NCBI RefSeq assembly: GCF_029227915.1
Contig: NC_079876.1
Span: forward strand, 12,774,001-12,838,000
Length of the DNA stretch: 64,000 nucleotides
Source of the DNA: Hydractinia symbiolongicarpus
Lineage: Eukaryota; Cnidaria; Hydrozoa; Anthoathecata; Hydractiniidae
Direction of reading: 5' to 3'
Shown here: positions 1 to 12,894 of the stretch, in pieces
How positions within the stretch are numbered: position 1 is the stretch's first letter
Layout: each line of letters begins with the position of its first letter
Program-made: the position numbers and the translations under genes
The notes under the pieces: model-generated
Seen by the model: only the letters and a program-made list of their open reading frames with translations
Told to the model about the DNA's origin: nothing
Database searches by the model: none

Positions 1-462
1 AACCGAAATTGGTGCTTGGTCAAAAGTAAGTTTTGGTGTTTTGGTGTTTTCATTTTGCGTTTGAAATGTTTTTGCACTTGGTGACTGTGGTGCAGGAAAT
101 TTCTAGAATTTGCTGTTTGTTATGCAAAAGAATTTGCTAAATCTTAATGAACATCTTTGCATCGTCTTGAAAATTATACATAGATTGGGAAAGAAACTAT
201 TCACCAAGTTTCAGTATTTATAACTCGATAACTTTTATTCTCTCAGAAAAATATTTGAGGTGAAAAAATTTTATTTGACTACATTTAAAAATTAGTACTT
301 AGTCCCTTATCTATTGTGAACTCATTAGATATTCCTTCTGGAAACTCAAGACGCTTTTTTCCTGCAAGTTTTTCCTGAACTTAAACATTAAATTTTGTGG
401 GCACCATGTAGGAGATAAGGTGTGTCACAAGAGCTATAAGCCTTATTCTTCTTTCTTTACAG

Positions 463-3400
463 AGATTTAATATTGCGATGTTTGGATGACAAAGACGAAT
501 CCATTCGATTCCGAGCGCTTGATTTAATTGCTGGCATGATCACAAAGAAATCTTTGGTTGATATCGTGAAAAAACTGATGCAACACATCGAGAAAACTGA
601 AGGTACAACGTATCGAGACGAACTTGTCTCAAAAATCATTCAAGTGTGCAGTCAATCAAATTATCAGTTCATCACGAATTTTGAATGGTAGGTCCAGATT
701 AAATCTTTCTACTCATGATTACTCAGCCTAACGTTCTACCAAAGTAAAAACTAAAAACAGCGTTAGAACAAATTTGTTACAATAAAATGAAAACAGAAAC
801 TGATTTCTTTTCATTTCTCCTTAAAAAATATGAATGTTACCTTAAAATTTCAAAAACATTATTGTATAATGTTTTTATGTGATTCTTCCTGAAAATGTAT
901 AAAAAATACTAGCTGTGTATTCAGTTCTAATTCGTAAAAAAGTTTTATCTGTATCTAAAAAAAGATTGAAAATCTAGCCAGTTCACAATTTTGACAAAAA
1001 AAAAACTACAAGACTGTACAAAATCTTCACATTGCCTTATAATATCCCAGAATAACTCAATTTTCGCAAAGAATAATTTTTCCAAATTTCGCGAAGACAG
1101 AGAATGCGATATCCTGAGCTACCATTTTGCGCAATACGTAGTGTCAGGAGGGTAGGTGTACATTCGAATGCAGAATTCCATGTGTTTTCATCACATTTTA
1201 GGGTTTCCCCAATATTTTGTTCTAATTTTTTGGATATTCAATGTTTATTTTCTTACTTCCAACAATTGATATTGATTTTTCGCTTAAAATACTTGCTAAG
1301 CACACTAAATGCTTTAACTTTAAGATATTTTTAACTGTGGAAAATGCGCGTTGTTTTTTCTAAGACCCAACAACTGAATATGTAAATATGGTATCTATAC
1401 CACCTAAAAAGTAAAATAATAAACAGTTACCTTACATTTAGCCGTGCCAAATGCACGATCTTTTTTGTGTATCAACGTTCAAGGAAACTGTTAGCTAGTA
1501 AAACCATTGCGCAAACAAAGTTTTTTAAAAAAATAGCTAGCTACCATACTTTTACAATTGTTTCGTTGCTTTTACCTACACCATTCTGTTTGCGACTGTT
1601 TCGAATGTTTTTCCTCTCGATAACCTCGAATTAATCCGTCATTTCCCTGCAAATTGTCCAAACTAGTCAAGTTTTCCATATAAAAAGCAAAGTTATTGTA
1701 GCAAACTTTCGAATGTTTTTGTCTAAATCGCTGTAAGAGGGGAGTGTTGTTTTGTTTAATTTACATTATTTGTCAACAAACAACATCCGATTCTCTCCTG
1801 CAGGTATATAGATGTGTTGCTCCAACTGAGCAATGTGGAAGGTACAAAGCATGGTAAACTCATCGCCAATCAAATGTTGGATATCGCAATACGTGTCAAA
1901 GCAATTCGAAAATATGCTGTTCCAGTTTTTGCGTCATTGCTAGGAAAGACATCTTTGTTGACAGGAAATAGAGATAAAAACACTTCGTGTGAAGTTTTAT
2001 TTGCAGCGGCTTGGGTAGCTGGAGAGTTTGCTGAGTAAGCATAAAAACTTCTTTCTATCATTGTCTTTACTCTGTGTGGCTGCTTTTCTATTTCTTCAAT
2101 TCTATTTTAGGCATATTTCTGATATTCATGGTGTTATTGACTGTCTTGTCCATCCACGTGTGACATCACTACCCGCTCACATACAGTGCGTGTACGTACA
2201 AGCGATTGCGAAGATGTTCTCTCGAGTGCTCACAAAATCAGAAACAGAGGTATGTGATTTTCAAAATTTAGTTTGTTTTTCTTCTGTCTAAGATTCAGAG
2301 CTTTTGGTAGATAGCCTATTCGTTATATTACCTTGGGTTATATGCTTTTGTAGTCGAGTCTTTTTCGGTAATAGTCATTTTTTTTCATTGCATGATAAGG
2401 AACACCATAATGATTGTTTTACATTCATTCATTCATTCATTCATTCATTCATTCATTTATCTATTCATTCATTCATTTATTTATTCATTCATTTATTAGG
2501 GAGAAGATGAAGAAGAGGTTACTAACTTAAGTGAAAAACTGATTACATCATTAACTGTGTTTACTCAAAGTTCAGATCTTGAAGTTCAAGACAGAGTGAG
2601 TAAACCTTTGTAAATATAAATTTCCTGTGCTGGGTTACAGATTATTATTTGTGTTGTCATTGTTCATCTTTCTTTTTTCGTAGTCTTGCTGTGTTCTACA
2701 ACTTATTAAACTCGTCATGAAAATGAAAAAGGAAGGTATGGACTTTGTTGTTTATTCCTTATAGCTTTGTGTATTTTTTCATTGTATTATGTAAAGATAT
2801 GAAAGATCTCTTATAATAATACAGAGACTGTGTCTGTTTGTAACAGGCAAAGTGGATATTGTCATTTTCCTTTGATGTCGCCGAAAAACTTATGTCTAAT
2901 ATGTTAAATTTTCTGACGTTATGGCGCGACGTCAATGACACCACTTTAACGTCAATATGGTATATTAAATTAATGAAGCCATTACAGTGCACCTAAAACT
3001 TTGAGGCCAAATAACTTGCAAACGGGGTGGTGACGTCAATGATTTTTTACCGCGTGGGTAACTAGGGACCACCTAGGACCAATTTGGGTAAGTTTCCTAA
3101 ACCTCGGCCCTCAAATCCGCTTCGGAATGGACGGGTTGATATGAAGTCATCAAAAAACCTTCAAACCTTAATATCTTTGCAACCGTTTGTCAAAAGTACA
3201 TAATCCTATACATTTCCTTGATCAGCGTTTCAAGATCTATACGATGAAGGCAACAGGTATACAAATTTCTAAAAAAAAATTTTCGGTTTGGACGGGGCCA
3301 GTAATACAATGCTGCATTATTATTATTTGCAGGTGTGAGATGTGCACAAGATGTTAGCGCTTTGTTCGCCGAAGAGTTACTTCCAGTCGCACCGACAGCA

Positions 3401-6400
3401 CAGAAGAAAGTGCCTGTACCAGAAGGGTAAAATATTTTACTTGTAACAAGAGCAGTTAACTTGTGTTATCCCAAACTACCAAAGAAATTCGAAGAACTTT
3501 TCAGAATTTTTCTGCATTCTTTTTCGTAACCTAGTATCCGCTACCTAGTAACCATTAACCGTTACCTAGTAACCAACATTTAAGTAAGTAAGTAAGTAAA
3601 TAACGGGAAGTTTTAACGTCCGTGGGGATTCCATCCTAACGGTTGTCTCTTCCTCCCCTCCGAATGTAACTATGTTACATTACAGCCAGAGATACGTATA
3701 GCATTGCTCTAACTTGCTTGCCTGCCACACGCACGTTAGCGGTCAGTAGATCGCACCAAATGGGCTAACAACACTGCATTAAAACTGCGCCGTAGCGGGG
3801 ACGCGAACCTGAAACCTTAAAGTAAAGCATGGCCAACTTGTAAATTTTCTCTACTGTTGAATATCTTAAACCTTTCCACTCGTTTATCATTATTTGTTCT
3901 TTAGGCTTGATCTGGATAAATGGATAAACGAGCCTCCATCTGAGAGCGAGGAAAGTGATGAAGAAGACGAAAAACCCTTCTTCACCGATGAGAAAAACAA
4001 TTCATCTAGGTATGTGCTGTGAGATGGAGGTTGACCCCTCACACAACTAAACTTTAAGTTTCAATCTACGTTTTAGTTACCAACAGAGTAGTGAGAAACA
4101 TGTTGAACTAGATGCTGACGAACTAGAAAAGGTGAGATACATACCATAGATTCTTATCTGTATCACGAATAATTCATTAATTTAAGGAAGACCGTTTATT
4201 TGGAAACCAAGTAGGAATTATAACAGTGATATTTAAAGTTTGTAATGTGTTTTCCATAGCAAAGAGAAATACGAAGAATGTTCCAGGAAAGCAATCCGCA
4301 TTATTTAAAGATGGACACTCCAAAGGTAAGCTGCCATGTTTGAAGTTTTGTTTTGTTACACGCATTTAGTATTTAGATAAAGTGATTTCTATCGAGTTAT
4401 TTTTTTGTCTACTTACCAAACAACTGGCACTGACTAAATCACTGTTTTTTTGTGTAGAAAAAGGATAATATTGATGTTGATGACATTCCTGTCAAAGAAT
4501 TGGACACGTCTATTTCGTTGAAACTTGATTGTAAGGCTTTTCAATGTTCGTTTTCTTGTTTGTTTTTGTTTGTTTGTTTGTTTGTTTTACTAATACCCTT
4601 ATAATATTTGTTGTTTATTAATTTTCACCAGATGAATCAACAACAACGAAGAAGAAGGGGAAAAAGAAAGGAAAAAAAGGTATGATCCTTTGCCCTATTT
4701 ATTTATATTCGTATGTTCTACTTCTTCATCTCTCTCTCTTATTTATTTATTTGACAACCTTCTTGCAGCAAGTAGTAAAGTTGGACTCGCTGACAAAGAT
4801 TTTATTTACGACTGCATTAAACATATAGTCTTATTTTCAAATTTTACTTAAATTCGTTATCGAGACCAGAGCATCAGATTTAGTTTTATTTTGCTTACAT
4901 TTTGCAGGGAAGAAAGGACGAAAAGAAAGTGAAAGCGAGGATGAGCCAGGACCTGCGTACGAAGTTGCACCTGTTGTTGATTTAGGAGGAGATGTTACAG
5001 TATGTTTTTCATTTACTACTTATAATTTCCTAAGTAACCATCAAATACGGGACCCCTGAAAATCTTGATTCCTACTAAAAGTGTGCAGTTTCTTTCAGTT
5101 ATGTTTTATCATAATTCAAAAAAAAAATATTCAGTAAGTGTACTAGGAAAGGCTCAGTTATTGTTCTAGAAAAGGCTCAGTCCATTTACTCCTTAAATTT
5201 TGTCAAAAAATTTCTTTAATATTTAATGGGTTTGACCCTCAATCCTACCAAGTTCTTGTAAAACTTCCTAAAGTTTACTATCAGCGACCAACCTCATCTT
5301 AAGTTTTTTTGGTTTTTTTTCTCAACTACTGTACGTCTAATTTCATCGGCGTTTTGTTTCATCGCCATTTTGTTTCACAGGTAACTGAACAAAACGACAA
5401 TGGTGATCCTCATTCTTTGCTTAATGTTGACCTCGATACGTAAGTCCCTTTTTACACTTGGAATTAATTAAGCGCTGCTTTGCACCCTGTTAACAAACTG
5501 TGCAAGAATAAGTAGGATTGAATTCTCTGTAGACACAGTGTAAACTGCAAAAAAGCAACTTCTTCACTACGTTTGACGTTATGCTGTTTGCGCATCGATA
5601 TAGTTTTTCTGCATGGCGTATAAATATAAACAATGTCTTACGTGTAGATATTCTCTACTTAATTTTTTTTTTACTTGAAAAAAATCAGATAAATTATAAC
5701 AGATAATTCTTAAGTGATCACAAGTGTGTTTCTGATCATTTTTTTTCCTTGTAGTCCACTTGGTGATCACGAGATGATTCCGGTGCAGCAACATCGTGTC
5801 GTGCAAGAGAAAACAAAAAGTGAGAAACCCAAGGTAAACATTCAAATACATTTTTTTTACTGAACATCGTTAGTTTTGAGATTTCCACGTTTTTGATTTT
5901 TTTGCGGCGAAAAAACTTGATTTATAATTTCCAAAGGCATGAATGAACGAAAACGCGAAATTTCATGCCCGCGAATGTTTAGTGAACTTTATAAGTGTTG
6001 AAAAGAACTTGATGCTAACAAATGGTGTGGTGATTGATTTACTTGAAACATCAATGTTTTTTTATTCGTGGTGTAAGAGTAAGAACTGTAGGACGTAAAA
6101 AGAAAACAGATGTCGTTATTAATTACACCCGTCACCTGTTTGTGAGCGAAAGAATTGTCGTGTTACGGACGCATGAATTAGCAAATGCTATATATTGTTG
6201 CGAATCTTGCAATACCAGAGTTTTCTCACAGGAATAAGTTTTCGCGAATGAGTTCGAAGAATCGTGAAATATTGCAAATTAGTATTGTATTAGCGAAAAT
6301 TAATTTTCTTAAAGTGTAACGAACTTTATAAGGCTTGAAAATAAGAACTTGAAGCTAACGAATTTTCGGTTGATTTATTTACTTCAAATATCAATGTTTT

Positions 6401-9400
6401 TTTTTCTTTCTTGTTTTAGAAAAAGAAGAGTAAAAAGGGAAAAGAAGAGAAAGAAACAACTAAAAAGGTATGTCAGCAAATCCCTAAAAATCCACCTCAT
6501 AGCAAACCCCGAATTACAATCAACTAATGAGCACAAATACGGCGTTGTCACATGTTAACCTCTTAAATAATACAAGAATTAATTATATTTGATCGAAAGA
6601 GGGAGGCTATTCGCGCTCAAAACAGGATATCGAAATATTGATCAAAAAGCGCGATCAGTATTCTGACCAAAGAAAAATCGTTTGCGTAATCGTAATTTTC
6701 CCCAACTTATCTATTCTGACTTTCCGGTGGGGAGAAAAATTATCCTCGATAAACAATTTGCAGGTGTTTCTACTTCTTTTCTCTTCTAACTGATTTTGCG
6801 AAACTAAATTTGCTTGAGCCATAATGAAAATAACAGAGCACCGTCAATTACTTTGTCATTTCTTAAGGGTTAATAATACTCAATTATATTGTGAGTGTAA
6901 TTGTAACGTCGGATTGGTGACTGCGCTGAACATCTGCTTCTGTACATTAACCGTTATTATTTTTATAGAAACGTTCGAAATCACGTGGTGAATCTGTAGA
7001 AAATGTGGAGAAACCAACAACGACAACAAAGAAAGAAAAAACGCACAAGAAAACAAAGAAAAGAAATAAAGGTTTGTATGAATTAAGTACTTCGTGTGAA
7101 CCGGGCTTTATATGATGTCTAGCAGGTATACAGTATTATACACTATCGAATGTTATATCTCTTGTATTCTTTGTGTTTTTATTGTAGAGAAGGACCAAAC
7201 CGAAGCAGAGAAGAAAGCCACATTGCTTGCACAAGCATCGGAATATACAAAAGAAGTCAAAAAAGATGTAAGCCTTTCTACATGTGATCATTTCTTTGCT
7301 AAACACGCAAAACCATGCCTTCAAAAATCTGATTTTTGTTATAAATCACCTCGGTTCATCGACCTCATTAACAAATTTCCACGGTATCGATATTTCTAGT
7401 ATTTCGATGCCGTACTACTAATGAATGAGTGAAGGATAGAAATTTGAATAGACATTAAATAGATCTCACTTTTTAAACCTCTTAGCATAGCGATTTATAC
7501 GAAATACCTGAAGGGATGTCTGATAATGCCTGAAAAGAATAACACAATGATGTTGAAATGTTCCGTACAGTTTGACACCTGTTCTAACTGTCATGCTCAT
7601 CTCTCCTAGCCTGAAATATGTTATGATTTATTTCAGCTAGGAGAGGAGAATAACAATGATATATTTACTTATATTTTAGGATGATATGGACTTTTGGCTA
7701 TCACCTGCAAAATCACCAGAGGAAACACCAGAGGAGGAGGTACATAAACTCCCCCATAGTACTGTGTTTGTTTACAGACAAATTTTTATGTTTCCGTTCT
7801 TAGACGATTTACAGTGGGCTTATTGTTATTGCTGGAAAGAACATATAACATAAGATGCGGTGAATGTAGCAAATATCTTACGTTTGTTTTTGTTTGTAGT
7901 CTGCTGCTGCTGATATTAAAGAAGTACCTGCGAAAGAACCAATTAAAACAGAGAATGAAAAGGTAATCATAACGTTTTCTTAAATGTCCGCGCGTCCGTA
8001 CGTTCATTCGTCCTTCCATCCGTTTATGTATTCGTGGTATTTATTTATTCATTCATTTTAGTTATTCTTTCATCATATTTATTAATTTTATTTGTTCATG
8101 TTTTCTTCCCATCAAGTAATGCTCCGACTTTCTTATTTGTCAACTTTTTTTTCACTTCTCGCCCAAGGTAACATTTTGTTTACCGTTATTATTACTACGC
8201 TTTTATTTATTAATTTATAGAAAACAAAAAAGAAAAGCAAAGAAAAAGGTGCGAAGGAAAAGAAGAAGAAAACTAAAAAACAACCCGAAGAAGTGCAACC
8301 TGTTGAAGACACTCCTCCTGTGGATGCAATGATGTTAGATATCGATGATGTGCAAAAAGCTGATGTAAGCATTTTTTTACGAACTTAGGGACGTGATGCT
8401 CTACTTATACCTCCTTGGCCCCAACATACTAATTGTAAAATCTCTGCAATGCCTTTACACGACAGTCATACTTCTACAGAAGCGCTGAGAAAGGTCTCTA
8501 TACTAATAGCGCGTTTAGGTTCCATATTCCTCTGTATTGTAAAAAGTCCAGTCTGATTAAAGTTGACGTCAGCAATTGTTTTTTCTTACAGCCGTGGTCA
8601 CACTATGATATTCTCTGTGAAGATAAAAACCTCAAAATGGTAAGTATTAATGAACTGTGGAAAGTGAAACCAATTAATCTGTGCACTCCTTACATAATCT
8701 GTACTGTTTTTGTCTAGTTATACGAAATTCGACCAGATCCTATGCAAAGCAAGCAAGTCGTTGCATCAATTATATTTAAGTAAGTGAGTCTGTGTATAAT
8801 ATTTAAGTAAGTTAGCCCACGCTCGCATAAGCAGTTGTAGCATAACAGTTTTTATTTTAGAAATTTAACATCACATCATATACAGAAATTGGAATTTAAC
8901 GTTTTGGATTCTCTCAGCATGAAATTAGTACGACAGGTTAGTAAGATGTTTATATCGTGTCATGTCGTGTCGTGTCGATTCGTGTCGTGTCGTGTCGTGT
9001 AGTGTTGTGTATTGTTAAGTTGTGACGGCTTATTCTTATCGTTTGTCTTCAAATTGGTGTGATCAACATAAGAACTATTTCAATCACATGCAGGAATATA
9101 CTTGCATGGTAGGCTCTGTACTTGAATATACTTACTGAATTGTACAATCGTAAAAAAAAATTAGCCTCTGTGCTACAAAAACAATTGTTGACTTAAACAC
9201 CCAAAAATCTTTGAATTCTCTATATGCCGTATGTCTGCCAGTAATATCGCCGCCGTGCTTGTGAAGTATTGATTTCCGAGCACTAGCGACGAACAAGATA
9301 TAGTGGCGAATATGTTTGGGGTATTTCTATCACTACTAATCATTCAAATCTAAATTTGTAAGTTGTAGTATCCCATGTATTGTTTTTTTAGATAGGTGCA

Positions 9401-11782
9401 TCATCGCACGATCCTGTGCTTGTCCCCTTTCAATTATTGCCAGGTATAACAAATTATTATTTTTATTTTACGGGCGGATGAAACAAAAAATAAACGATTT
9501 AATAAATCTCAATTTTAAAAGAAATAGCTTCATTAATTTGTCATGAAGTTAGCAAGTTAATTCCATTGTGACAAAATGCTACGAGATCGAGTATAAGAGT
9601 AACTATACGAATGGATAATTTGTTACCGTTAATGTTCGCGACTCGAGTTATAACTAGGCCATCCTTTATACTCCTTTTTTTATCTTAGAGATGACAAATG
9701 AGGGGCAATTTGCTTTTACGGTGGAGAGCTGTGTTATGTCGCAGCATTTACGTGGAACTCTTACTTATATCGTCAAGGTGAGTTCACTTTTCTAGGGGGT
9801 ATGGAAACGAGTTGTTTCACTACAGCATCTTGTGCATAGCTATACTAATAGTATTAAGTATCGAAGGACTCGTACCCAATCTTCTGGATTGCTTAGATGT
9901 GACTTTTTTTGACCCCAAAATGCTGAGTTGGAAATGTTCCAAAAATTAACTGACGCACGAGTCTTTGCTCTTAGTTTTCCAATACTTCTTTCCATGGGAG
10001 CTTTGTTTGTCAAATATTAAATTTACTTGCGTATCCGTCTTTATAGGAATCTGATGGTAGTACCAGTGAAAAATTGGATTTTAAAATTTTATTTCCTGTA
10101 CATGCATACATCCTTCCGCAGCCAATCTCAACGTAAGTTTTGGACGTGTCTTTTGTGTGTTAAAAAATGTCTAATTTTTAGTATCTGTTGAGACAGTGTA
10201 ATTTTAATTTGTTTAGTCAAGAATTTACTTCATTGCTAGCTGGTGGTGATTTGACGCAAAAACAATCATTAAAGGTAACACGTGACTTGTTTACACGTGA
10301 CTCATTGTGAAGTCTCTTTAATAATACCCGTATTCCGTCGGTCTGTTTGTGCGCGAGAAAAAAGTCGTGTTACGGAAACACGAAATGCGATATTTTAAGG
10401 ACGGGCGAACCCGTGTATTTATTCACGGGCTACCGACTAGTCTCTATAATAATAGCTTTTTTTTTGTCTGTTTGTCTGTCTGCAAGAAAAGTGTCGTGCT
10501 ACGGGCACACGAAATAGCGTGTAATTTAAAGACGGACGACCCTGTGGATTTTCCAACGGGTAACGACTATTTTGTAAAAAACGCTTTAGTTGTTAATCAA
10601 GACTAGTGCGTAAGAGTTTGAACAACTGAGGCGAAAGAATATAATAATCATGGCCCTAACTATTTTCACAGTTTATTCTGTATGTTATTAGATCCCACTA
10701 TCAGAAGAGAGAGAATTGCAAGACATTGTGAAAAATATATGCACAAAACTACGTTTAGTTGGTGAGTGAAAGAAGTTATAGTTGATAATTGCTAAGCTCA
10801 AATAGAAAGTGGGAAATTGAGGTTGCGAGAAGCGTATTTCTTTCTTATGTCATATTCTCTATATGTTTTTGTTCTGAATAAAAGATATCAGGGTTTTAGG
10901 ATTAGATAATAAGTTGTGCGTGCACTTTCAAGGTATGACCTAACTGTTGCTGAGATGTATTGAAGTGTTTTGTTGCTAAACAACTGAATTCACACAGAGC
11001 CTCAAAAAACATTGGTTTTAGTCTTCCCCTACAAGACGGAATATCTTAACGCAATAATTTTTAGCATTTTGAATATGTATTCGTGAAAAGTTAATATGGG
11101 CTGGTTATTCGCGGAAATGTGTATTTGCGAAAATATTTGCGCTCTAGTCAGCCTAGCGTTTTTTCAGTAAACTTTATACCAAATCAGTCTGGTAGAACTG
11201 TGTTTTTAACACTACGTGTTTTTCACTTAAATGACTTCATCGTGTGTAGAGTAACGCAGACACCTAGTTACCAGGCTTCCCTGTTTCTAACATTCGTATA
11301 TTTGTTTTAGTGGTTGAACATATAGATCACGGCGCTTCCTTATATGGTATGACTATCTTGCAACATCCTGTTTGCTTGCTGGTTAAAAAAATGGTAGGCA
11401 CCATTGTGGTAATAAAAATTCTAGGTATCACTGTGATAATAAAAATGGTAGCATAGCTAGTATGGGAGGAAAAGAGAGGGTCAGGGGAAGGTAAAGCGTG
11501 TGTTTCCATCTGGGTGGCTTTTGACAGAACAGGTATCCTAACATTGTTTCTAGGAAGGTTATAATTTATTATCTTTGTGGCAGATATGAACATTTAGTTA
11601 CTAAACCAAGCTAAAGTAAGGTTGTTGATTTTTAATCATTTCTTGTTCTTTTAGAACGATCCAGCTATTACAGTAGATGCGAAAAGTACAGACTTCCAAC
11701 TGTTGTCTTCAGTGTTGAAAGAACTGAAGGAGATCGTGGAATCGTTGTGAAAGGTGATGACGTCATCACAATTTATTTTTAA
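463..11782 (+). CDS. AP3D1: AP-3 complex subunit delta (5' part outside window)
   Basis: Large subunit of the AP-3 adaptor, which sorts cargo from endosomes/trans-Golgi to lysosome-related organelles. Thirty exons are readable: 463-687, 1804-2034, 2111-2249, 2500-2595, 2684-2735, 3333-3426, 3905-4009, 4077-4131, 4260-4325, 4458-4530, 4632-4679, 4908-4999, 5381-5439, 5755-5833, 6420-6467, 6969-7071, 7188-7267, 7680-7739, 7900-7962, 8221-8364, 8592-8639, 8718-8779, 8861-8936, 9392-9443, 9689-9777, 10047-10132, 10217-10274, 10692-10761, 11311-11346, 11655-11782. All borders are GT-AG and the phases agree, giving about 871 residues. The first exons match the end of the adaptin HEAT solenoid (strings CLDDKDESIR and CSQSNYQ), followed by KKVPVPEGLDLDKWINEP, a Lys/Glu-rich linker (exons 10-20) and a C-terminal ear-like region (VLDSLSMK). 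The stop is TAA at 11780-11782; a possible poly(A) signal AATAAA lies at 11996-12001. The N-terminal ~350 residues lie left of the window. Confidence 0.95.
2424..2497. repeat. (ATTC)n microsatellite at a splice acceptor
   Basis: A run of ATTC/ATTT tetranucleotides fills the last 75 bases of the AP3D1 intron and abuts the acceptor AG at 2498-2499. It takes the place of a normal polypyrimidine tract; the tract is still about half T. Confidence 0.9.
3582..3820 (-). mobile_element. tRNA-derived SINE, antisense to AP3D1
   Basis: Read on the minus strand it begins with a tRNA-like end holding a B-box-like GGTTCGCGTCC (near 3795-3810). It continues through about 200 bases of body and ends in a tail of (ACTT) repeats at 3582-3603. 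It lies inside an AP3D1 intron. Confidence 0.7.
5985..6402 (+). repeat. Direct duplication of ~80 bp inside an AP3D1 intron
   Basis: Segments 5985-6064 and 6319-6402 are near-identical direct repeats (both begin GAACTTTATAAG and end ATCAATGTTTTTTT). The second copy forms the 3' end of the intron before the exon at 6420. The stretch between them contains a piece resembling the dispersed TCTCTATAATAATAGC family (GTCGTGTTACGGACGCATGAA around 6150-6180) and several TTCGCGAA-like motifs. Confidence 0.7.
8955..9010 (+). repeat. (GTGTC)n microsatellite
   Basis: About ten imperfect pentanucleotide units of GTGTC in the AP3D1 intron after the exon ending at 8936. Confidence 0.85.
10313..10569 (+). 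repeat. Two head-to-tail copies of a dispersed ~128-bp repeat
   Basis: Copy one is 10313-10440 and copy two 10441-10569. Each starts TCTCT(T/A)TAATAATA and ends with (C)ACGGG..ACCGACTAG or GGGTAACGACTA. Further copies lie at 37790-37886, 41398-41524 and, reversed, 53006-53087. It has no coding content. Family unknown; a short SINE or MITE is likely. Confidence 0.75.
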
Positions 11783-12894
11783 TGTGAAAATTTTATTTTG
11801 CTAAATTAGTATCTACTTTGTTAAATTATAATTCTGTGAATGTTTTGTGGAAAAAAGGGGTTTAATTTAGTTTCGGGTTAATATCTTTTTCTCCAGGTTG
11901 GCCATCTATCAACAAAAAATATCTTAAAATATTTACATTTTTTATAGTGGATGCTTATAAATGCTGAATGTTGACACGATTTTTATTTAAGTTTAAATAA
12001 ATTTTCAAATCTCGATACACACAAACACGTGGTCGAAATGAAAATTATTTCTTTCTTGTGCTTACAAATATTTTCTGTGTGCTTGCTAACTTGACGACTT
12101 TGATGATGTTTTTTTTTTCGAGTTTCAAACGGAATTAATGTAAACGAATATTTTGGATTTAAAATAAACATTTGTATACAACTCTTGTCGCCATTATTAG
12201 AATACCGCAACATTGATATTTTACAGAATAGATGATATATCATCCGTTGCAGTACACTATGATCACTTTTTTTCCAGGTTAGCCATCAATCAACAAAAAC
12301 TATCTAAAGATTTTACTTTTTTGTATAGCCAAACGGGTTTCGTATCGTGGAAAACTTTTCCTTCAAATCATAGCTAATTTTTGTCAAAACAATGAATGGT
12401 CTGTGTTTTACTGACCAACTAAAAAAGTTTTGAAACTGTAGAATTCTAGAAATTTATTGTATGTTATGCAGATTATTTTCCCGCGCATCAAATTTCGCGA
12501 ATATTATTTAAAGTTGCGATTCTGTATAATGGCCATAAGATAGCCTTAGACGCGATCTGATTGGTACGCGTTTTATCCTTATTTTGGCCATTATGCTAAT
12601 GGCCAAAAGATCGAGGTTGGAAAAGTAACTAAGCGACAGAACTATATACTCCTTGATACTGGTAAAAACTAAGCAGAAAACGAACCCCGTCCCTAGGACT
12701 CTTCTACGCCTGTAATATTCCAATTGGAAGACTCTGTCCCGTCGGAATATCATAGGTGTAGATGAGCGCTGGAGACGAAGTTGCAAAAGAACCTTGTAAG
12801 AAATGTGCGTTAAAACCAGAGTAGTTTAAACAGAATGTTCTTTCTTGTTTAAAAAAGCTGATGATATAATTATTTTACACATATGTCAGTCTTT
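11783..12894. other. Intergenic region between convergent AP3D1 and ankyrin gene
   Basis: No gene is seen. It contains two diverged direct repeats of about 55 bases (11890-11945 and 12273-12328, both with CCAGGTTRGCCATC). It also holds a copy of the CCTRGGGACG.GGTT motif, reversed, near 12683-12702, of the kind found at fold-back elements elsewhere in the window. Confidence 0.6.
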
